The notes: a model not told the origin generated them from the sequence alone. A stretch of 64,000 nt of DNA from Bradyrhizobium nanningense (GCF_004114535.1 NZ_LBJC01000008.1:38709-102708), one strand, 5' to 3'; counted from the stretch's first letter, positions 1 to 9,216 are shown. Numbers and translations are program-made.

Positions 1-33
1 ATCGGGGCAGCCTTGGTGCTGTATGAAGTGAGA

Positions 34-327
34 TCATACCAGACATAAGAGATCCTCCCGTTCCCTAGCATCCTCTGTTCGAATAGGTGCTGCGAAGTGG
101 TCCATTGCCGACTTTGACCAGACCGGCTTCCGCAACCGTCCCGTTCCGCGACAGCATACTGGGGGCGGTGCGTCTCCTCGCCGGATCGCGCGCGCGAGTT
201 CGATCGTGTCTTCAAAGTCCAGGTAGGCGGCCGCCATATCCGCTCTCATCATTGCGGGCCAGGTTCCGGCGGGTGGGTAGCGAGCAGGTATGGCGGCGCG
301 TGGCGAAAATGGGCGGTCTGATCTCAC
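34..327 (-). CDS. putative excisionase-like helix-turn-helix protein
   Basis: Short ORF of 97 codons. The middle of the protein reads MRADMAAAYLDFEDT, followed by a basic, proline-containing stretch and a WSKSAMDHF segment. This resembles the small AlpA/excisionase-like DNA-binding proteins common in rhizobial islands, where an N-terminal helix-turn-helix is followed by a short wing. The first 15 or so residues look less convincing, so the true start may be one of the internal methionines. It would act as a DNA-bending recombination directionality factor or a small regulator, but that is inference from pattern only. Its position beside decayed conjugation genes fits mobile-element cargo. It could also be a chance ORF. 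Confidence 0.35.
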   Translation of the reverse strand: MRSDRPFSPRAAIPARYPPAGTWPAMMRADMAAAYLDFEDTIELARAIRRGDAPPPVCCRGTGRLRKPVWSKSAMDHFAAPIRTEDAREREDLLCLV

Positions 328-1485
328 TGGTGCCTAACAAGAGCTGAGTTCACTAGATGACGTCCAACGCGGAGGATCTGGATTGACCTCTACTCGTGAG
401 CGCTGGAGCGCAGGCGCGTCGGTCGTGAAGCGGGCTTATAAGTTCAAAGAGCTATCGCTTCTACTGAGCGGCGCGGGCTAGCGGAATTCGGCCAGAATAG
501 CGCGCGGAAAGCATGGCTTAGCGTGCCATAATCGAGAGGAAGCAATTTCATCGCTGAGTACGCCGAAGCGGGCGCGGTTTGGCATTCCCGCAGGCGAAGG
601 ACCACTAGCAGGCAGTCAACTGCTTTGGATGGATCATCAAAGGACTTTCCGACATATTCGCTGGCAAACCTGTATTGAAGATATCCGAGCGCTATCCGGT
701 GTCCGAATTTGGAGTTGCGCCCAGCGCCAGACCGTCGCTTTTGTCGGTGCAGGACAGATTCGAGCACATGCTCGTCCGCTCGCTCTTCAATGCACCCGGT
801 CATTCCAAACTTCCTCCCAGCCTAGGCTGGGTGTGAACTCAACGCCTCCCCACAAAGCTTGGAGCTTCGGCCGATTGGGAGTCGAGTTTGCTACCAAGGA
901 ATCGAGTCTGTGTCGGTGAGCTGAACTAAGAACATTCTCCCATGCTCCTGATCACGATTTGAGGAACGAAGCGGTGGACTCACGAGATTTCCGCCGTCGA
1001 CCAGCGGATGCTTCGCATGCGCACGTGCGGCTGCTGCCGCACCGGGCTCTCGTGAAACCGAGCCGCTTTTGCGTCTCGGCCGTGCGGCGTCGATCCCTCG
1101 CGCAAAGATTATCGGTGCTCCTCGCCGGGGGCACTCGGGAAAGGGGCTCGCCTGCGGCGATCGCTATCACTGCCCCGTTCCCGGGTGCCGCCATTGAACC
1201 GGTCTCGTCGCTGCACTCGGACCCGCGTGCCCTTTCGGGTCGCTATGCTCACGCTCTCCGGGTGCCATTTCCATTGAGGCGACGTGCCGTTAGCACGCGC
1301 CTCGCCATGCCCGAAGCTCAAGGTACCGCAATCACATCAAAAATGAATGGGACGCTGGCGGTCTGCACCGCAGATTTCACGTTCTCTGACGCAGACGCCG
1401 ATACTTCCGTAGCGGTGATGCGGCAGCCTTTGAAGACCATCATGGGAGTGCGAGCTCGTGCATAAGGTAGAGGTCATGCCACTAG
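328..1485. other. stretch without a recognisable gene
   Basis: About 1.15 kb with several ORFs of 60-170 codons on both strands, none with a recognisable domain or a convincing ribosome binding site. The part from about 950 to 1330 is arginine-rich in every frame, as expected of non-coding GC-rich DNA. It probably marks a rearrangement that removed the upstream conjugation genes. Confidence 0.5.
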
Positions 1486-2004
1486 CTCCTTCTCTTACCG
1501 CAGCTCGTGACCGTGCAGGTCACCGAGAATGTTTTTGACACACCGACCGGCCGCTTTCTCCTTGTGCCTCAGGGAGCGCGTCTGATCGGAATTTACGATA
1601 GCCAGGTAAGCTTCGGCCAGTCCCGTGTCCTACTCGTGTGGACGCGGCTGATCATGCCGAATGGACTTTCCATCGTTCTCGAGCGGCAGCCTGCCGCTGA
1701 CGCCGCCGGGTATGCAGGCCTTGAAGACCAAGTCGACAATCACTGGGGTGAGCTGTTCAAAGCTGCGGCACTTTCGACGTTTCTTGCTGTCGGGACTGAG
1801 CCGGGTGCCGGCTCCGACACCAACAGCAACGACAGCGCCATTATCCAGGCATTGCGACACGGAGCCTCGGACTCGCTGAATCAAACCGGACAACAGGTGG
1901 TTCGGCGCAGTCTCAACGTCCAGCCTACTCTGACCGTGCGACCTGGTTTTCCAGTTCGCGTTCTCGTCAATCGTGACCTCATACTTGTGCCATACGGAGG
2001 GTAA
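1486..2004 (+). pseudogene. trbI: 5'-truncated trbI (conjugal transfer VirB10-like protein)
   Basis: Only the C-terminal beta-barrel part of TrbI/VirB10 is present, about 165 residues where the family usually has around 400 or more. Visible family features are VTENVFDTPTGRFLLVPQG, YDSQVSFGQSR, a WTRLIMPNG segment and the closing VRVLVNRDLILVPY. The reading frame runs back only to an in-frame TAG at 1483-1485, and the cytoplasmic tail, membrane anchor and proline-rich region are missing. TrbI spans the envelope in the mating-pair formation type IV secretion system, so this remnant cannot assemble a channel. The adjoining DUF2274 gene is the partner normally found directly after trbI in alphaproteobacterial conjugative elements. 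The break near 1490 is where the rest of the trb operon has been lost. Confidence 0.85.
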
Positions 2005-2008
2005 CGCC

Positions 2009-2254
2009 ATGCCCAAGCTTAGAATAGGAGCGCTGCCCGACGACAAGCCGGTCAAGGTCGCCACTGAGCTTCCAGCGTCAGTGCATCGAGATCTCGTCGC
2101 CTATGCAGAGGCCTTGGCGCGCGAAAGTGGGCAGCGTATCGACCCGGCAAAGCTGATCGCGCCCATGCTGGCGCGCTTTATGGCCACGGACCGTGGATTT
2201 GCAAAAGCGAGACGATCTGGTCATTCCCCAAGGGCCGGCGAGGGTGAGGGATAG
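2009..2254 (+). CDS. DUF2274 family protein of conjugative elements
   Basis: An 81-residue protein starting at the ATG at 2009, four bases after the trbI stop, which follows an upstream GGAGG. The sequence MPKLRIGALPDDKPVKVATE and a following ELPASVHRDLVAYAEALARE helix match the DUF2274 family, small proteins of unknown function that almost always follow trbI in rhizobial and other alphaproteobacterial conjugative elements. The fold suggested by the pattern is a ribbon-helix-helix-like DNA-binding protein, but this is not established. The gene looks intact although trbI is truncated, and its 3' end overlaps the convergent LysR gene by 34 bases. Confidence 0.8.
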   Translation: MPKLRIGALPDDKPVKVATELPASVHRDLVAYAEALARESGQRIDPAKLIAPMLARFMATDRGFAKARRSGHSPRAGEGEG

Positions 2255-3180
2255 CGTTCTGCCAACAGATTAAGGAAACGCTTCAGAGCCGGATTCTCAT
2301 TGTCGTCGCGCCAATGCGCATAGAAGTCCACCCGGCTTGGTCCCGCTCCGTCCTGCAACTCCCGGTACACAAGGCCAGCGAAGCTTGCACCAATATCCGA
2401 TTCCATAGCCAGACTAAGTCCCATGCCCATACTCGTCAGACTCTTGATAATGCCACGGCTTACGTCATGGCGTTCTACCTTGGGCCGATCGTCGGGCAGT
2501 ACCAGCTTCGAAATCAAGAGATCCTCGAGCTCTCGTCCTGGATCATATTCACTTAGAAGGATCTTTTCGTTACGCAAATCTGTCCAATAGATGATCTCGC
2601 GTGCCGCCAGGCAGTGATCCTGCGGCAACGAGATCAGGATGCGTTCGCTCCAGAGCAATAGTGATCTTGTGTCCTTTGAAGGTAAACGTCCAGGGCTAAC
2701 GACAACGTCGACGGTTCCGCTACGGAGGGCAGTCATCAGACGGAAGCGTGAGCGTTCCATCGTTGCCAGTTCGAGCCCTGGGAGCAGCTTCTTAAACTCA
2801 CCTATCGTCGCTCGCAAATTGCCCGTGGACATGGATGTGAAGAAGCCGACGACAAGATGCCCAGTATCGCCGCGACCACCGGACCTTCCGGTGTCAACGA
2901 GCATATCGACCTGCTCCAGAATCAGTCGTGCAATGCGCAAAACTACGCGGCCGGTCAACGTAGGCTTGATTCCCCCACTTGAGCGCTCAAACAGTGAAGT
3001 TCCCACGAGGTGCTCGAGTTGGACGATAGCACGGCTGAACGCGGTATGTTTGATTGAAAGCGCTTCTGCGGCTCGTCGAAAACTTCCATGGTCAGAAGCG
3101 GCAACCGCAAGTCGAAGCTGTTGCAGGTCAACAGCTCTCGCCGCGTTTCGCTGACCGTTCCTGGTCTCAATTTCCGTCAT
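2221..3180 (-). CDS. LysR-family transcriptional regulator
   Basis: A 319-residue protein of normal LysR length. Residues about 17-75 form the winged helix-turn-helix (DLQQLRLAVAASDHGSFRRA, then a LSIKHTAFSRAIVQLEHLVG recognition region and LFERSSGG wing). The rest is a periplasmic-binding-protein-like effector domain. A LysR gene convergent with DUF2274 at the end of the trb operon is a recurrent layout in alphaproteobacterial conjugative elements, so it probably once regulated transfer or element functions. The effector is unknown. The gene appears complete, with an ATG start at 3180. Confidence 0.85.
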   Translation of the reverse strand: MTEIETRNGQRNAARAVDLQQLRLAVAASDHGSFRRAAEALSIKHTAFSRAIVQLEHLVGTSLFERSSGGIKPTLTGRVVLRIARLILEQVDMLVDTGRSGGRGDTGHLVVGFFTSMSTGNLRATIGEFKKLLPGLELATMERSRFRLMTALRSGTVDVVVSPGRLPSKDTRSLLLWSERILISLPQDHCLAAREIIYWTDLRNEKILLSEYDPGRELEDLLISKLVLPDDRPKVERHDVSRGIIKSLTSMGMGLSLAMESDIGASFAGLVYRELQDGAGPSRVDFYAHWRDDNENPALKRFLNLLAERYPSPSPALGE

Positions 3181-3264
3181 GTACCTAGCTCGGTAGCGAA
3201 CCGCAAGACGCGGCGTCCCCGCTCTAGGCGGGAACAGGCATATCGTTTACTGGCCTGTATCGTT

Positions 3265-3897
3265 CTACGCGGCCGCGAAGATTACTGGCGTCCAAAGGGC
3301 CGGTGCCGAAAGCCCGCCGGCTCTACGAAGGGTGACCAGAGTATCGCGCGAGATCTCGAGGTAACCCGCCACGGCTAAGGTGTTGCCAATTGCGGAAGGA
3401 TTGCCAATGCGCCGCAGGGGCCAACCCGCTCGTCTAAGGATTCGCTCCATACGGACGTCTGTGACGGTAACGATGTCAGTGAGTTGTCTTGAGAGCCCGA
3501 ACTCTACCATTCCCGCAAATAGCTCGTAAACAGCACGAGTAAGACCGTGATCCCCCTTCGGGGCATCGGCAGCAACATCGATCGCGAATCTACTACTTTC
3601 CCAAACGAGAGGAGTTGACGGCGCAGGTTGACTTTCGAGAAGCGTAGGGAAGGTGTCGCAAAGCATGGTCGGGCCAAGTGTCGGGAGGAGGCGTACGGAA
3701 CCTTGCACCTGCCCGTTGTCACATAGCTGGACTAGGTAAGCGGGATGCAGTGCATCGAAATCGTCGATCTCCATGTCGCCGCTGGTTTGAACGTCCCATG
3801 CCATGCGAAGTTTGAAAACGCGATACCGTAACCGATGCATTTCAGCGAGGGTTTCGGCGAACTGGCCATACAAGGGCGGTGTGATTAGCTGAATCAT
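3265..3897 (-). CDS. traI: acyl-homoserine-lactone synthase (LuxI/TraI family)
   Basis: A 210-residue autoinducer synthase that would join an acyl chain from acyl-ACP to S-adenosylmethionine to make an N-acyl-homoserine lactone. Conserved family residues are visible: RLRYRVFKLRMAWDV (Arg, Phe, Trp of the N-terminal catalytic cleft), a D-D-D acidic patch, and an E-S-S-R-F-A segment with the invariant Glu and Arg, followed by the acyl-chain pocket. I chose the start at 3897 (MIQLITPP) rather than the longer frame to 3924 because a strong GGAGG lies six bases upstream on this strand. It is co-directional with, and 84 bp downstream of, a LuxR gene. In rhizobial conjugative elements this pair controls excision and transfer; whether it still has targets here is unclear. 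Confidence 0.9.
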   Translation of the reverse strand: MIQLITPPLYGQFAETLAEMHRLRYRVFKLRMAWDVQTSGDMEIDDFDALHPAYLVQLCDNGQVQGSVRLLPTLGPTMLCDTFPTLLESQPAPSTPLVWESSRFAIDVAADAPKGDHGLTRAVYELFAGMVEFGLSRQLTDIVTVTDVRMERILRRAGWPLRRIGNPSAIGNTLAVAGYLEISRDTLVTLRRAGGLSAPALWTPVIFAAA

Positions 3898-3981
3898 AGT
3901 CCCTCCAGGGGTGTACATCGTCACCTTTGGAGCGGATCTCGGATCTCAAGTCATTACCTGTAGTTGTAGGGGGCTCCGCCC

Positions 3982-4731
3982 CTAATTTTGCTGCTTTCTT
4001 TTCACAGCGGCTAAGCGTGCTACCGCTTGCACAATCGTCCGAACACCAAGTTTTTTCTTCGCTCCTTCTAGGTAGAAGGCAACCGTGTTGCGCGAGATGC
4101 CGAGAATGCATCCAATCTCCCAAGCGCTCTTGCCACGAGCTGCCCACTCCAAGCATTCGAACTCACGCGGAGATAGGCATGCCCCCTCTAAATCGTGTAC
4201 GTTCGCTAGCTTTCGGCGGGTATGAGCATGGAAATACATCGCCATAAGCTGAAGAACGCGTTCATGCGATTCAATGAACCGTTCGAATTGTGGGCGGCTC
4301 TGGTCCACGGCAAAGGTCAATGCAGCGATGGGGCCGTGGCCATCGTGAATGGGCACCGTAAAGCCAAACCGAATTCCGAATTCCCCTGCCTCTTCGAAAA
4401 GCCGATCCTGTGCTTTCGATGTGAACTTCGAGTTGAAATTAGCCCCCCATCGAAAGGGCTCGGGGTTTCGAAGAGCTTCTTGGATAACGGGATCAAGTAT
4501 TTGATAATTGTTTCGTAGATAGTGTTCTACCCACCGCGATGGATATGTAGAGATTAGGCGCGGTTTGCCTCTGTTGGCGCGCTGGAGGGCTAGATAGGCA
4601 AAACACGATAAGTCCAAAGCGGTCGCGGTGTCCGCCATGGCTTTGGAGAAGTCTTGGAGATCTTCTGCCGTCGCGAGGAGATCAATGAAATTTTGAAAAA
4701 TGCGGCGCATCGCTGCCAAGCAACCGTGCAT
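3982..4731 (-). CDS. traR: LuxR-family quorum-sensing regulator
   Basis: A LuxR-type receptor-activator of about 249 residues from the ATG at 4731; an alternative ATG lies at 4710 and a TTG at 4788, and none has a strong ribosome binding site. The N-terminal autoinducer-binding domain shows the expected Y-P-S-R-W spaced before Y-L-R-N-N-Y and DPVIQEA, residues that line the lactone pocket in TraR. The C-terminal domain is the GerE-type helix-turn-helix (LSPREFECLEWAARGKSAWE, then ILGISRNTVAFYL). It lies directly upstream of the lactone synthase and is probably its receptor. No clear lux-box palindrome could be picked out in the 84 bp between them. Confidence 0.88.
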   Translation of the reverse strand: MHGCLAAMRRIFQNFIDLLATAEDLQDFSKAMADTATALDLSCFAYLALQRANRGKPRLISTYPSRWVEHYLRNNYQILDPVIQEALRNPEPFRWGANFNSKFTSKAQDRLFEEAGEFGIRFGFTVPIHDGHGPIAALTFAVDQSRPQFERFIESHERVLQLMAMYFHAHTRRKLANVHDLEGACLSPREFECLEWAARGKSAWEIGCILGISRNTVAFYLEGAKKKLGVRTIVQAVARLAAVKRKQQN

Positions 4732-4790
4732 GGTGCGAGAGCAGAGATCTCGCCCAATTCGTTGATTTTGCCCACAACAAATGACCAAAG

Positions 4791-4807
4791 AGCCGCGCTT
4801 CGCGGCT
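4791..4807. repeat. 7-bp inverted repeat upstream of luxR
   Basis: AGCCGCG, three bases, then CGCGGCT form a perfect short hairpin between luxR and the HlyD operon end. No T-run follows on either strand, so it is not a typical terminator. It could be an operator-like palindrome near the luxR promoter. Confidence 0.4.
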
Positions 4808-5052
4808 GGTGAAGTGAAGGCAAAAACCTCTTATACCAAACACCACAAAGCCGTGCCTCGTACAGTTTGTCTTTGCCTATTCTCATAATGCGCCCGGCAT
4901 TTTGTGCCGAAATCGCGACCGTCACCCCTAAATTGCCGAATGTGATGCGGCTATGCAACTGGCCAAGGACCTGTCGTGCTGCGGATATTGCGCTGACCGG
5001 GCAGCGAGACCAGTTCGCAGTTCAGTGTTGGGCGTCGAATGCTGCCGCATCT

Positions 5053-6000
5053 TCAAGAGCGCTCCGGTATCGCTGCTGAACGCAAGAGACGCAAGATGCG
5101 TGACCCGAGCATTTTCGTAATTGTTGGATTGGGGCTATTGTCGCTATCGATCCAAACTGTGACGGTCCGCCCAACGATCAGTTCATCCGCATCATTTTTC
5201 ACATGGAGCTTGATCCGTACTGGAATTCGCTGTGCGAGCCGAACCCACGAGAAGGTCGGATTGATGTTCGCCAGCATGCTCGCACCGGAACTCCTTTCGC
5301 GATCTTCAATTCCGCGGGCGATGCTCTCGACCTCTCCTCTCAGTGTCGAGCCCCCCATCAGGATGACGTCGGCAGGATCGCCTACATGGATGCGCGCGAG
5401 CTTTGTTTCTTCGAAGTAGCCTTCCGCACGCACCGTATCGGTTTCGATCAGCGCCATTATGCCTCGTCCGGCCGGCAGATAAGCGCCCGGCCGGAGATCG
5501 AGGTTCGTTACGCGACCACTAACCGGCGCGCGGATTTCTGATCGGATCAGGTTAAGATGTGCGATTTCCAGATCCGCCAGCGCTTGATTGTAGGTAGCCT
5601 TCGCTTGGAGGTCAGCCGCGCGGACCGTCTCGCGTTGCTGTTGAGAGACAACGCCGTCGCTAAGCTTTTCATAACGGGTACGGTCATTCGAGGTCCGTTC
5701 AAGCGCGGCTTCGCGGCTTGCGACCACGGCTTCTGCCTGCTGGACGGCCAGGCGGAAGCGCTGTGGATCCAGCCGGATGAGTACGTCACCTTTGCGAACC
5801 GCCTGATTGTCCTTGATCAGAACCTCTTCGACCAGCCCGGAGACGTCCGAAGCCACGGCGACGACGTCGGCGCGGACGTGGCCGTCACGCGTCCAGGGAG
5901 CCTCCTCGTAGTGGTCCCACAAGTTGATGGCAATCGGCGCCGCAATTGCGACGACCAGACCAGTAACAACGATGCGTGGGATCGAACGTTTGGTAGTCAT
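5053..6000 (-). CDS. HlyD-family periplasmic adaptor of an efflux pump
   Basis: A 315-residue membrane-fusion protein. An N-terminal membrane anchor (RIVVTGLVVAIAAPIAINLW, about residues 8-28) is followed by a barrel-sandwich segment (TRDGHVRADVVAVASDVSGL), a coiled-coil hairpin rich in Ala, Arg and Glu, and a second half-lipoyl segment (IRAPVSGRVTNLDLRPGAYL). It would link the inner-membrane FUSC transporter to an outer-membrane channel, as in AaeA of the p-hydroxybenzoate efflux pump. The start at 6000 overlaps the DUF1656 stop in an ATGA arrangement, so the three genes are one translationally coupled operon. No outer-membrane channel gene is nearby. Confidence 0.9.
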   Translation of the reverse strand: MTTKRSIPRIVVTGLVVAIAAPIAINLWDHYEEAPWTRDGHVRADVVAVASDVSGLVEEVLIKDNQAVRKGDVLIRLDPQRFRLAVQQAEAVVASREAALERTSNDRTRYEKLSDGVVSQQQRETVRAADLQAKATYNQALADLEIAHLNLIRSEIRAPVSGRVTNLDLRPGAYLPAGRGIMALIETDTVRAEGYFEETKLARIHVGDPADVILMGGSTLRGEVESIARGIEDRERSSGASMLANINPTFSWVRLAQRIPVRIKLHVKNDADELIVGRTVTVWIDSDNSPNPTITKMLGSRILRLLRSAAIPERS

Positions 6001-6215
6001 GGAAGAAACTTTCCAAGTAGCGTGTACCAAATGTCGACGAGAATCACGAAGATTGCGAAATCGAATAGCGCCGGGTGCCATGCGAAGCTCTTGATCTCGA
6101 ATGAGACAGAGCGGTTGAGTGTTGCGGACAGTGCCATCCCTAGCCCGAGCGCGAAGATACAGGCGACGACAAAGGTCGGTATGAACACGCCCGCGACGTT
6201 GATCTCTTCATTCAT
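5997..6215 (-). CDS. DUF1656 small membrane protein (AaeX-like)
   Basis: A 72-residue protein with two hydrophobic segments (about residues 10-29 and 48-66), the second beginning LFDFAIFVILVDIWY. Family DUF1656/AaeX members are found between the FUSC and HlyD subunits of aromatic-acid efflux systems, and their function is not known. The ATG at 6215 overlaps the FUSC stop (TGATG) and the stop overlaps the hlyD start (ATGA), so its dosage is tied to both partners. A GTG three bases earlier is an alternative start. Confidence 0.85.
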   Translation of the reverse strand: MNEEINVAGVFIPTFVVACIFALGLGMALSATLNRSVSFEIKSFAWHPALFDFAIFVILVDIWYTLLGKFLP

Positions 6216-8296
6216 CACGCAACTCTGTTACCAGTAGGAGCTGGTGCATCTGGAAACAGGGCGCGGCGTAAGCCGACCAGCGCGGTTAGTCTTGCTCGCT
6301 GGATTGCGGCGTCCCATTTGCAGTATTCGCGAAGTTCGGTATCAATGGTTGCGCACAATGCCTGCGCATCCTCGAGAGGGAGCTCGATATTCCCAGATGC
6401 AAACCATCGGAAGGCGTGCGACAGTTTGACAACAAGACCTTCGAGATGCTCGCTCCCGTGGTCGTTCGCGTTTGCCACGCTTGATTTCAGATCGAGCAGA
6501 TCCAGTCCCATCTGTAGAGCGGCAAGCGAGCGGCCAGCTTCTGTTTCTACGTCCGTGCCGGACAGCGCCAATCGCGGAACGATCAGGCCGAGACGGTCGA
6601 GCATTACGCCCACCCAGCGTTCTCGGTTCATCGGTCTGTGGGCACCGGCCAGGATTGCTAGATCGACCCAGCCATGCCGGATCAGGCGTTTGGCCGCATG
6701 CTTTGCGGTCACAGAACGAAATGCGCGAACTGCCAAGAACGCCGCAATAAGACCGATTAGTGACGCTGCATTGACGTTAGCGAACGAAGCGAAGTCCTCC
6801 AAGAATCTGTTCTGCAGATCGAGTGCCCCGATTAGACCGAGCCCGAGAGCCAACGCTTTGACAATGTGACGCGGATTGGCCTGGAGATAGCCGATGACGA
6901 GAAACGGCGGACCCAGCGAGGCCGCCAGCATCGGAAACCCATCGACTGCTGGGAAAATGACAAAGAGGTAGATGGCTGCGATCGGCAGCGACGCCACAGT
7001 CCAGAGTGTGTAGGACATCAGCGTGGGTGCAGGATCGTCGAGGCTGCTGTAGAGCGCTGCAGCAATAGCGGCGATCTGCGCGGCGATGCCGCCTTCCGGC
7101 CATGCCGTGGCGATCCAGACCGCGGCGCAGCCAAGGACTGCCGCAAAAAAAGCGGCGACGGATAACGCCGCGAGGCCCTGGTCACGATGGAGGGTTCTCT
7201 TGGCACGATGGATTTTGGAAGCAGATGCCGTCGCTAGGCGGGAAGCAGGCTTGGATCCTTGGATGACCTCACTTAGTTCCAGGATTACGGCCAATGTTTC
7301 GATCATCGCCCTTGATTTGGCGATCAAGCTGGATACGAGAAACGTATCCCATTCGTTTTGCATGGCAGGAGGTGCGACCTTGAATTCTGCGCAGAAGCGC
7401 ATCAGGTCGTCTGCGCTGTGCTGCGATTTAGCGGGGGCCCGCACCCATTCGCCCAGCTTTGAGAGAAGCTGATCCAGTTCCGGTGTACGCCGCTCCCCCA
7501 GTGCATCCAGCCTGTCTTCGATCGCTGTCAGCGTTGGAAGGACGAGCGCGAGGTTGTCCTGCACGGCCCGAATCGCCCAGATCGGCGGTTTCGCTGCTGC
7601 TGTGTCGAAACGGAGGTGGGTCAACTGTATTTCGAACTGCGTAACGTCCGAAGCTAGCCGCCAGCGTGCCGCGTTGCTCTTGGTCGGAGCGCGCTTGAGG
7701 AAGACATCTGCTGTCCAAGCGGAGGCATCACGAACCGCTGCATCAATCGACTTGATAAGGGCACTGGTGACGTAGCTTGGAAAGAGCAGAGTATGAACAG
7801 CCGTTGCGCAGCAGATGCCGAGCACAATCTCCTCGACGCGGGCCAGAGCGACGTCGAACACCAAATGTGGAGCAGCTACACTCGAGAACGCGACGGTCGT
7901 GGCTGTGTATCCTGCCAGCACAAAGGCGTAACTGCGAGGAGTGCGATCCTGAAGGGAAACGTACAGACAGAACGCGGCCCAGCTCGTGATGGCGAGTGTC
8001 ATCAAGGATGGCTGATTGACCAGCAGTGGGACAAACGCCACGGCTGCGCTGGCGCCGAGCAGAGTGCCGAGCAAGCGGTAAACGGCTCGCGAACGGACGG
8101 CGCCGGCGAGCGGTTGGGCGGTAAGATAGACAGTGAGCATCGCCCAGTAGGGCCTCTGCAGGCCCAGACGAAACGCCAGGTAGATTGCGAGCATCGCCGC
8201 GATGAACGAATTGGCCGAAAACAGCGCCCATCTGGGGTCGAAGCTGCCGGGAAAAATGGCGTCTCCGAAAATGCGGGAGAGGAGCGTTCGGGTCAT
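6215..8296 (-). CDS. FUSC-family aromatic acid efflux transporter (AaeB-like)
   Basis: A 693-residue inner-membrane protein of the fusaric acid resistance/AaeB family. Two blocks of hydrophobic helices are visible, one at residues about 20-175 (with a RLGLQRPYWAMLTVYLTAQP segment typical of the family) and one at about 370-520, each followed by a soluble helical part. The pump exports aromatic carboxylic acids, in rhizobia possibly plant phenolics. I start it at the ATG at 8296 (MTRTLLSRIFGDAIF) rather than an upstream one at 8323. It leads the operon with DUF1656 and HlyD and is divergent from an AraC regulator 89 bp away, which probably controls it. Confidence 0.9.
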   Translation of the reverse strand: MTRTLLSRIFGDAIFPGSFDPRWALFSANSFIAAMLAIYLAFRLGLQRPYWAMLTVYLTAQPLAGAVRSRAVYRLLGTLLGASAAVAFVPLLVNQPSLMTLAITSWAAFCLYVSLQDRTPRSYAFVLAGYTATTVAFSSVAAPHLVFDVALARVEEIVLGICCATAVHTLLFPSYVTSALIKSIDAAVRDASAWTADVFLKRAPTKSNAARWRLASDVTQFEIQLTHLRFDTAAAKPPIWAIRAVQDNLALVLPTLTAIEDRLDALGERRTPELDQLLSKLGEWVRAPAKSQHSADDLMRFCAEFKVAPPAMQNEWDTFLVSSLIAKSRAMIETLAVILELSEVIQGSKPASRLATASASKIHRAKRTLHRDQGLAALSVAAFFAAVLGCAAVWIATAWPEGGIAAQIAAIAAALYSSLDDPAPTLMSYTLWTVASLPIAAIYLFVIFPAVDGFPMLAASLGPPFLVIGYLQANPRHIVKALALGLGLIGALDLQNRFLEDFASFANVNAASLIGLIAAFLAVRAFRSVTAKHAAKRLIRHGWVDLAILAGAHRPMNRERWVGVMLDRLGLIVPRLALSGTDVETEAGRSLAALQMGLDLLDLKSSVANANDHGSEHLEGLVVKLSHAFRWFASGNIELPLEDAQALCATIDTELREYCKWDAAIQRARLTALVGLRRALFPDAPAPTGNRVA

Positions 8297-8385
8297 CGTT
8301 CTAATTCCAGGTCTGACAAGCACCCGAACGATAGAACTTGCGGCCCTCCAGGAATTTCGTTACTTTACCAAAAAATTGCTAAAAG
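8297..8385. promoter_or_regulatory. divergent control region between efflux operon and AraC gene
   Basis: The 89 bp between the two divergent starts must hold both promoters and any AraC binding sites. It is AT-richer than its surroundings near 8355-8385. No confident direct repeat or promoter pair could be named by eye. Confidence 0.5.
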
Positions 8386-9216
8386 ATGACAATGCGCGGT
8401 TCTCTCCTTCAGTACTTTCGTGAGCTGGATCCGGACTCGCTCGAGCGTCCGGTCGTCGCACTCATGGTAGATACGCAGGAGAAAGAGGACGAAGTTCCGA
8501 TCCACACACATCGGAAAGGGCAGTTGGTTCTTGCCCAGCGGGGGGGTGTGACTTGCGAGGTCCCTAGTGGGCTTTGGATGGTGCCTCCGCGATGCGGCGT
8601 CTGGATTCCTGGAGGCATGCCGCACAGCAACCGCGCGACCGCCAATGCCAGCATTTACTTCCTGTACGTGGATATGAACGCGGCACCTGTTCCGCACGAG
8701 TGTTGCACGCTGTCGATCACTCCTCTGCTGCATGAGGTCATTCACCGTCTGGCGACACTGGCGCCTCTTTATGATCAGGAAGGTCCGGCGGCTCATATAG
8801 TCGCGGTTCTGCTGAACGAACTCATCGAGATGCCGACGGAGCGATTGCATCTTCCGGTTACGCGTCATTCAAAGCTGCGTGCGATTGCGGATGCGCTGAT
8901 GGAAAACCCGGCGGATCGCCGTACGGTGGCAGAGTGGGGCGAGGCGATGGCGCTAGGGGAGCGAACCTTGATGCGCCTCGTCGTCGCCGAGACCGGCATG
9001 ACGTTCAGTCGTTGGCGCCAACAACTGCACATCATCATCGCGCTTCAGCGGCTGTCGGCGGGAGATTCAGTGCAAGCTGTATCCGAGGTTCTCGGCTACG
9101 ACTCCGTCAGCGCTTTCATAACGATGTTCAAGAAAGCGCTTGGCAAATCGCCGGCGCGGTATTTTTCCGACCGTGCTAAGCGAGGCGAACAGACGCCCGC
9201 GGCTCATCTCAGTTAG
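8386..9216 (+). CDS. AraC-family regulator, cupin plus helix-turn-helix
   Basis: A 276-residue regulator. The N-terminal half is a cupin-like sensor (HTHRKGQLVLAQRGG, then LWMVPPRCGVWIPGGMPHSN). The C-terminal 100 residues are the paired AraC helix-turn-helix, with the usual ending VLGYDSVSAFITMFKKALGK followed by SPARYF. Being divergent from the FUSC efflux operon, it most likely activates that operon in response to an aromatic acid. It is clearly paralogous to the AraC regulator at 34949-35812: the two share the pattern GQLV, GLW-VPP, VWIP, MTF-RWRQ-LHI and SAFITMFKK throughout. The effector is unknown. Confidence 0.88.
   Translation: MTMRGSLLQYFRELDPDSLERPVVALMVDTQEKEDEVPIHTHRKGQLVLAQRGGVTCEVPSGLWMVPPRCGVWIPGGMPHSNRATANASIYFLYVDMNAAPVPHECCTLSITPLLHEVIHRLATLAPLYDQEGPAAHIVAVLLNELIEMPTERLHLPVTRHSKLRAIADALMENPADRRTVAEWGEAMALGERTLMRLVVAETGMTFSRWRQQLHIIIALQRLSAGDSVQAVSEVLGYDSVSAFITMFKKALGKSPARYFSDRAKRGEQTPAAHLS

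Noticed and set aside
3967..3984. AGGGG/CCCCT hairpin after luxR as a terminator
   Set aside because: No T-run on the minus strand, where luxR ends; the T-rich side faces the opposite direction inside luxR.
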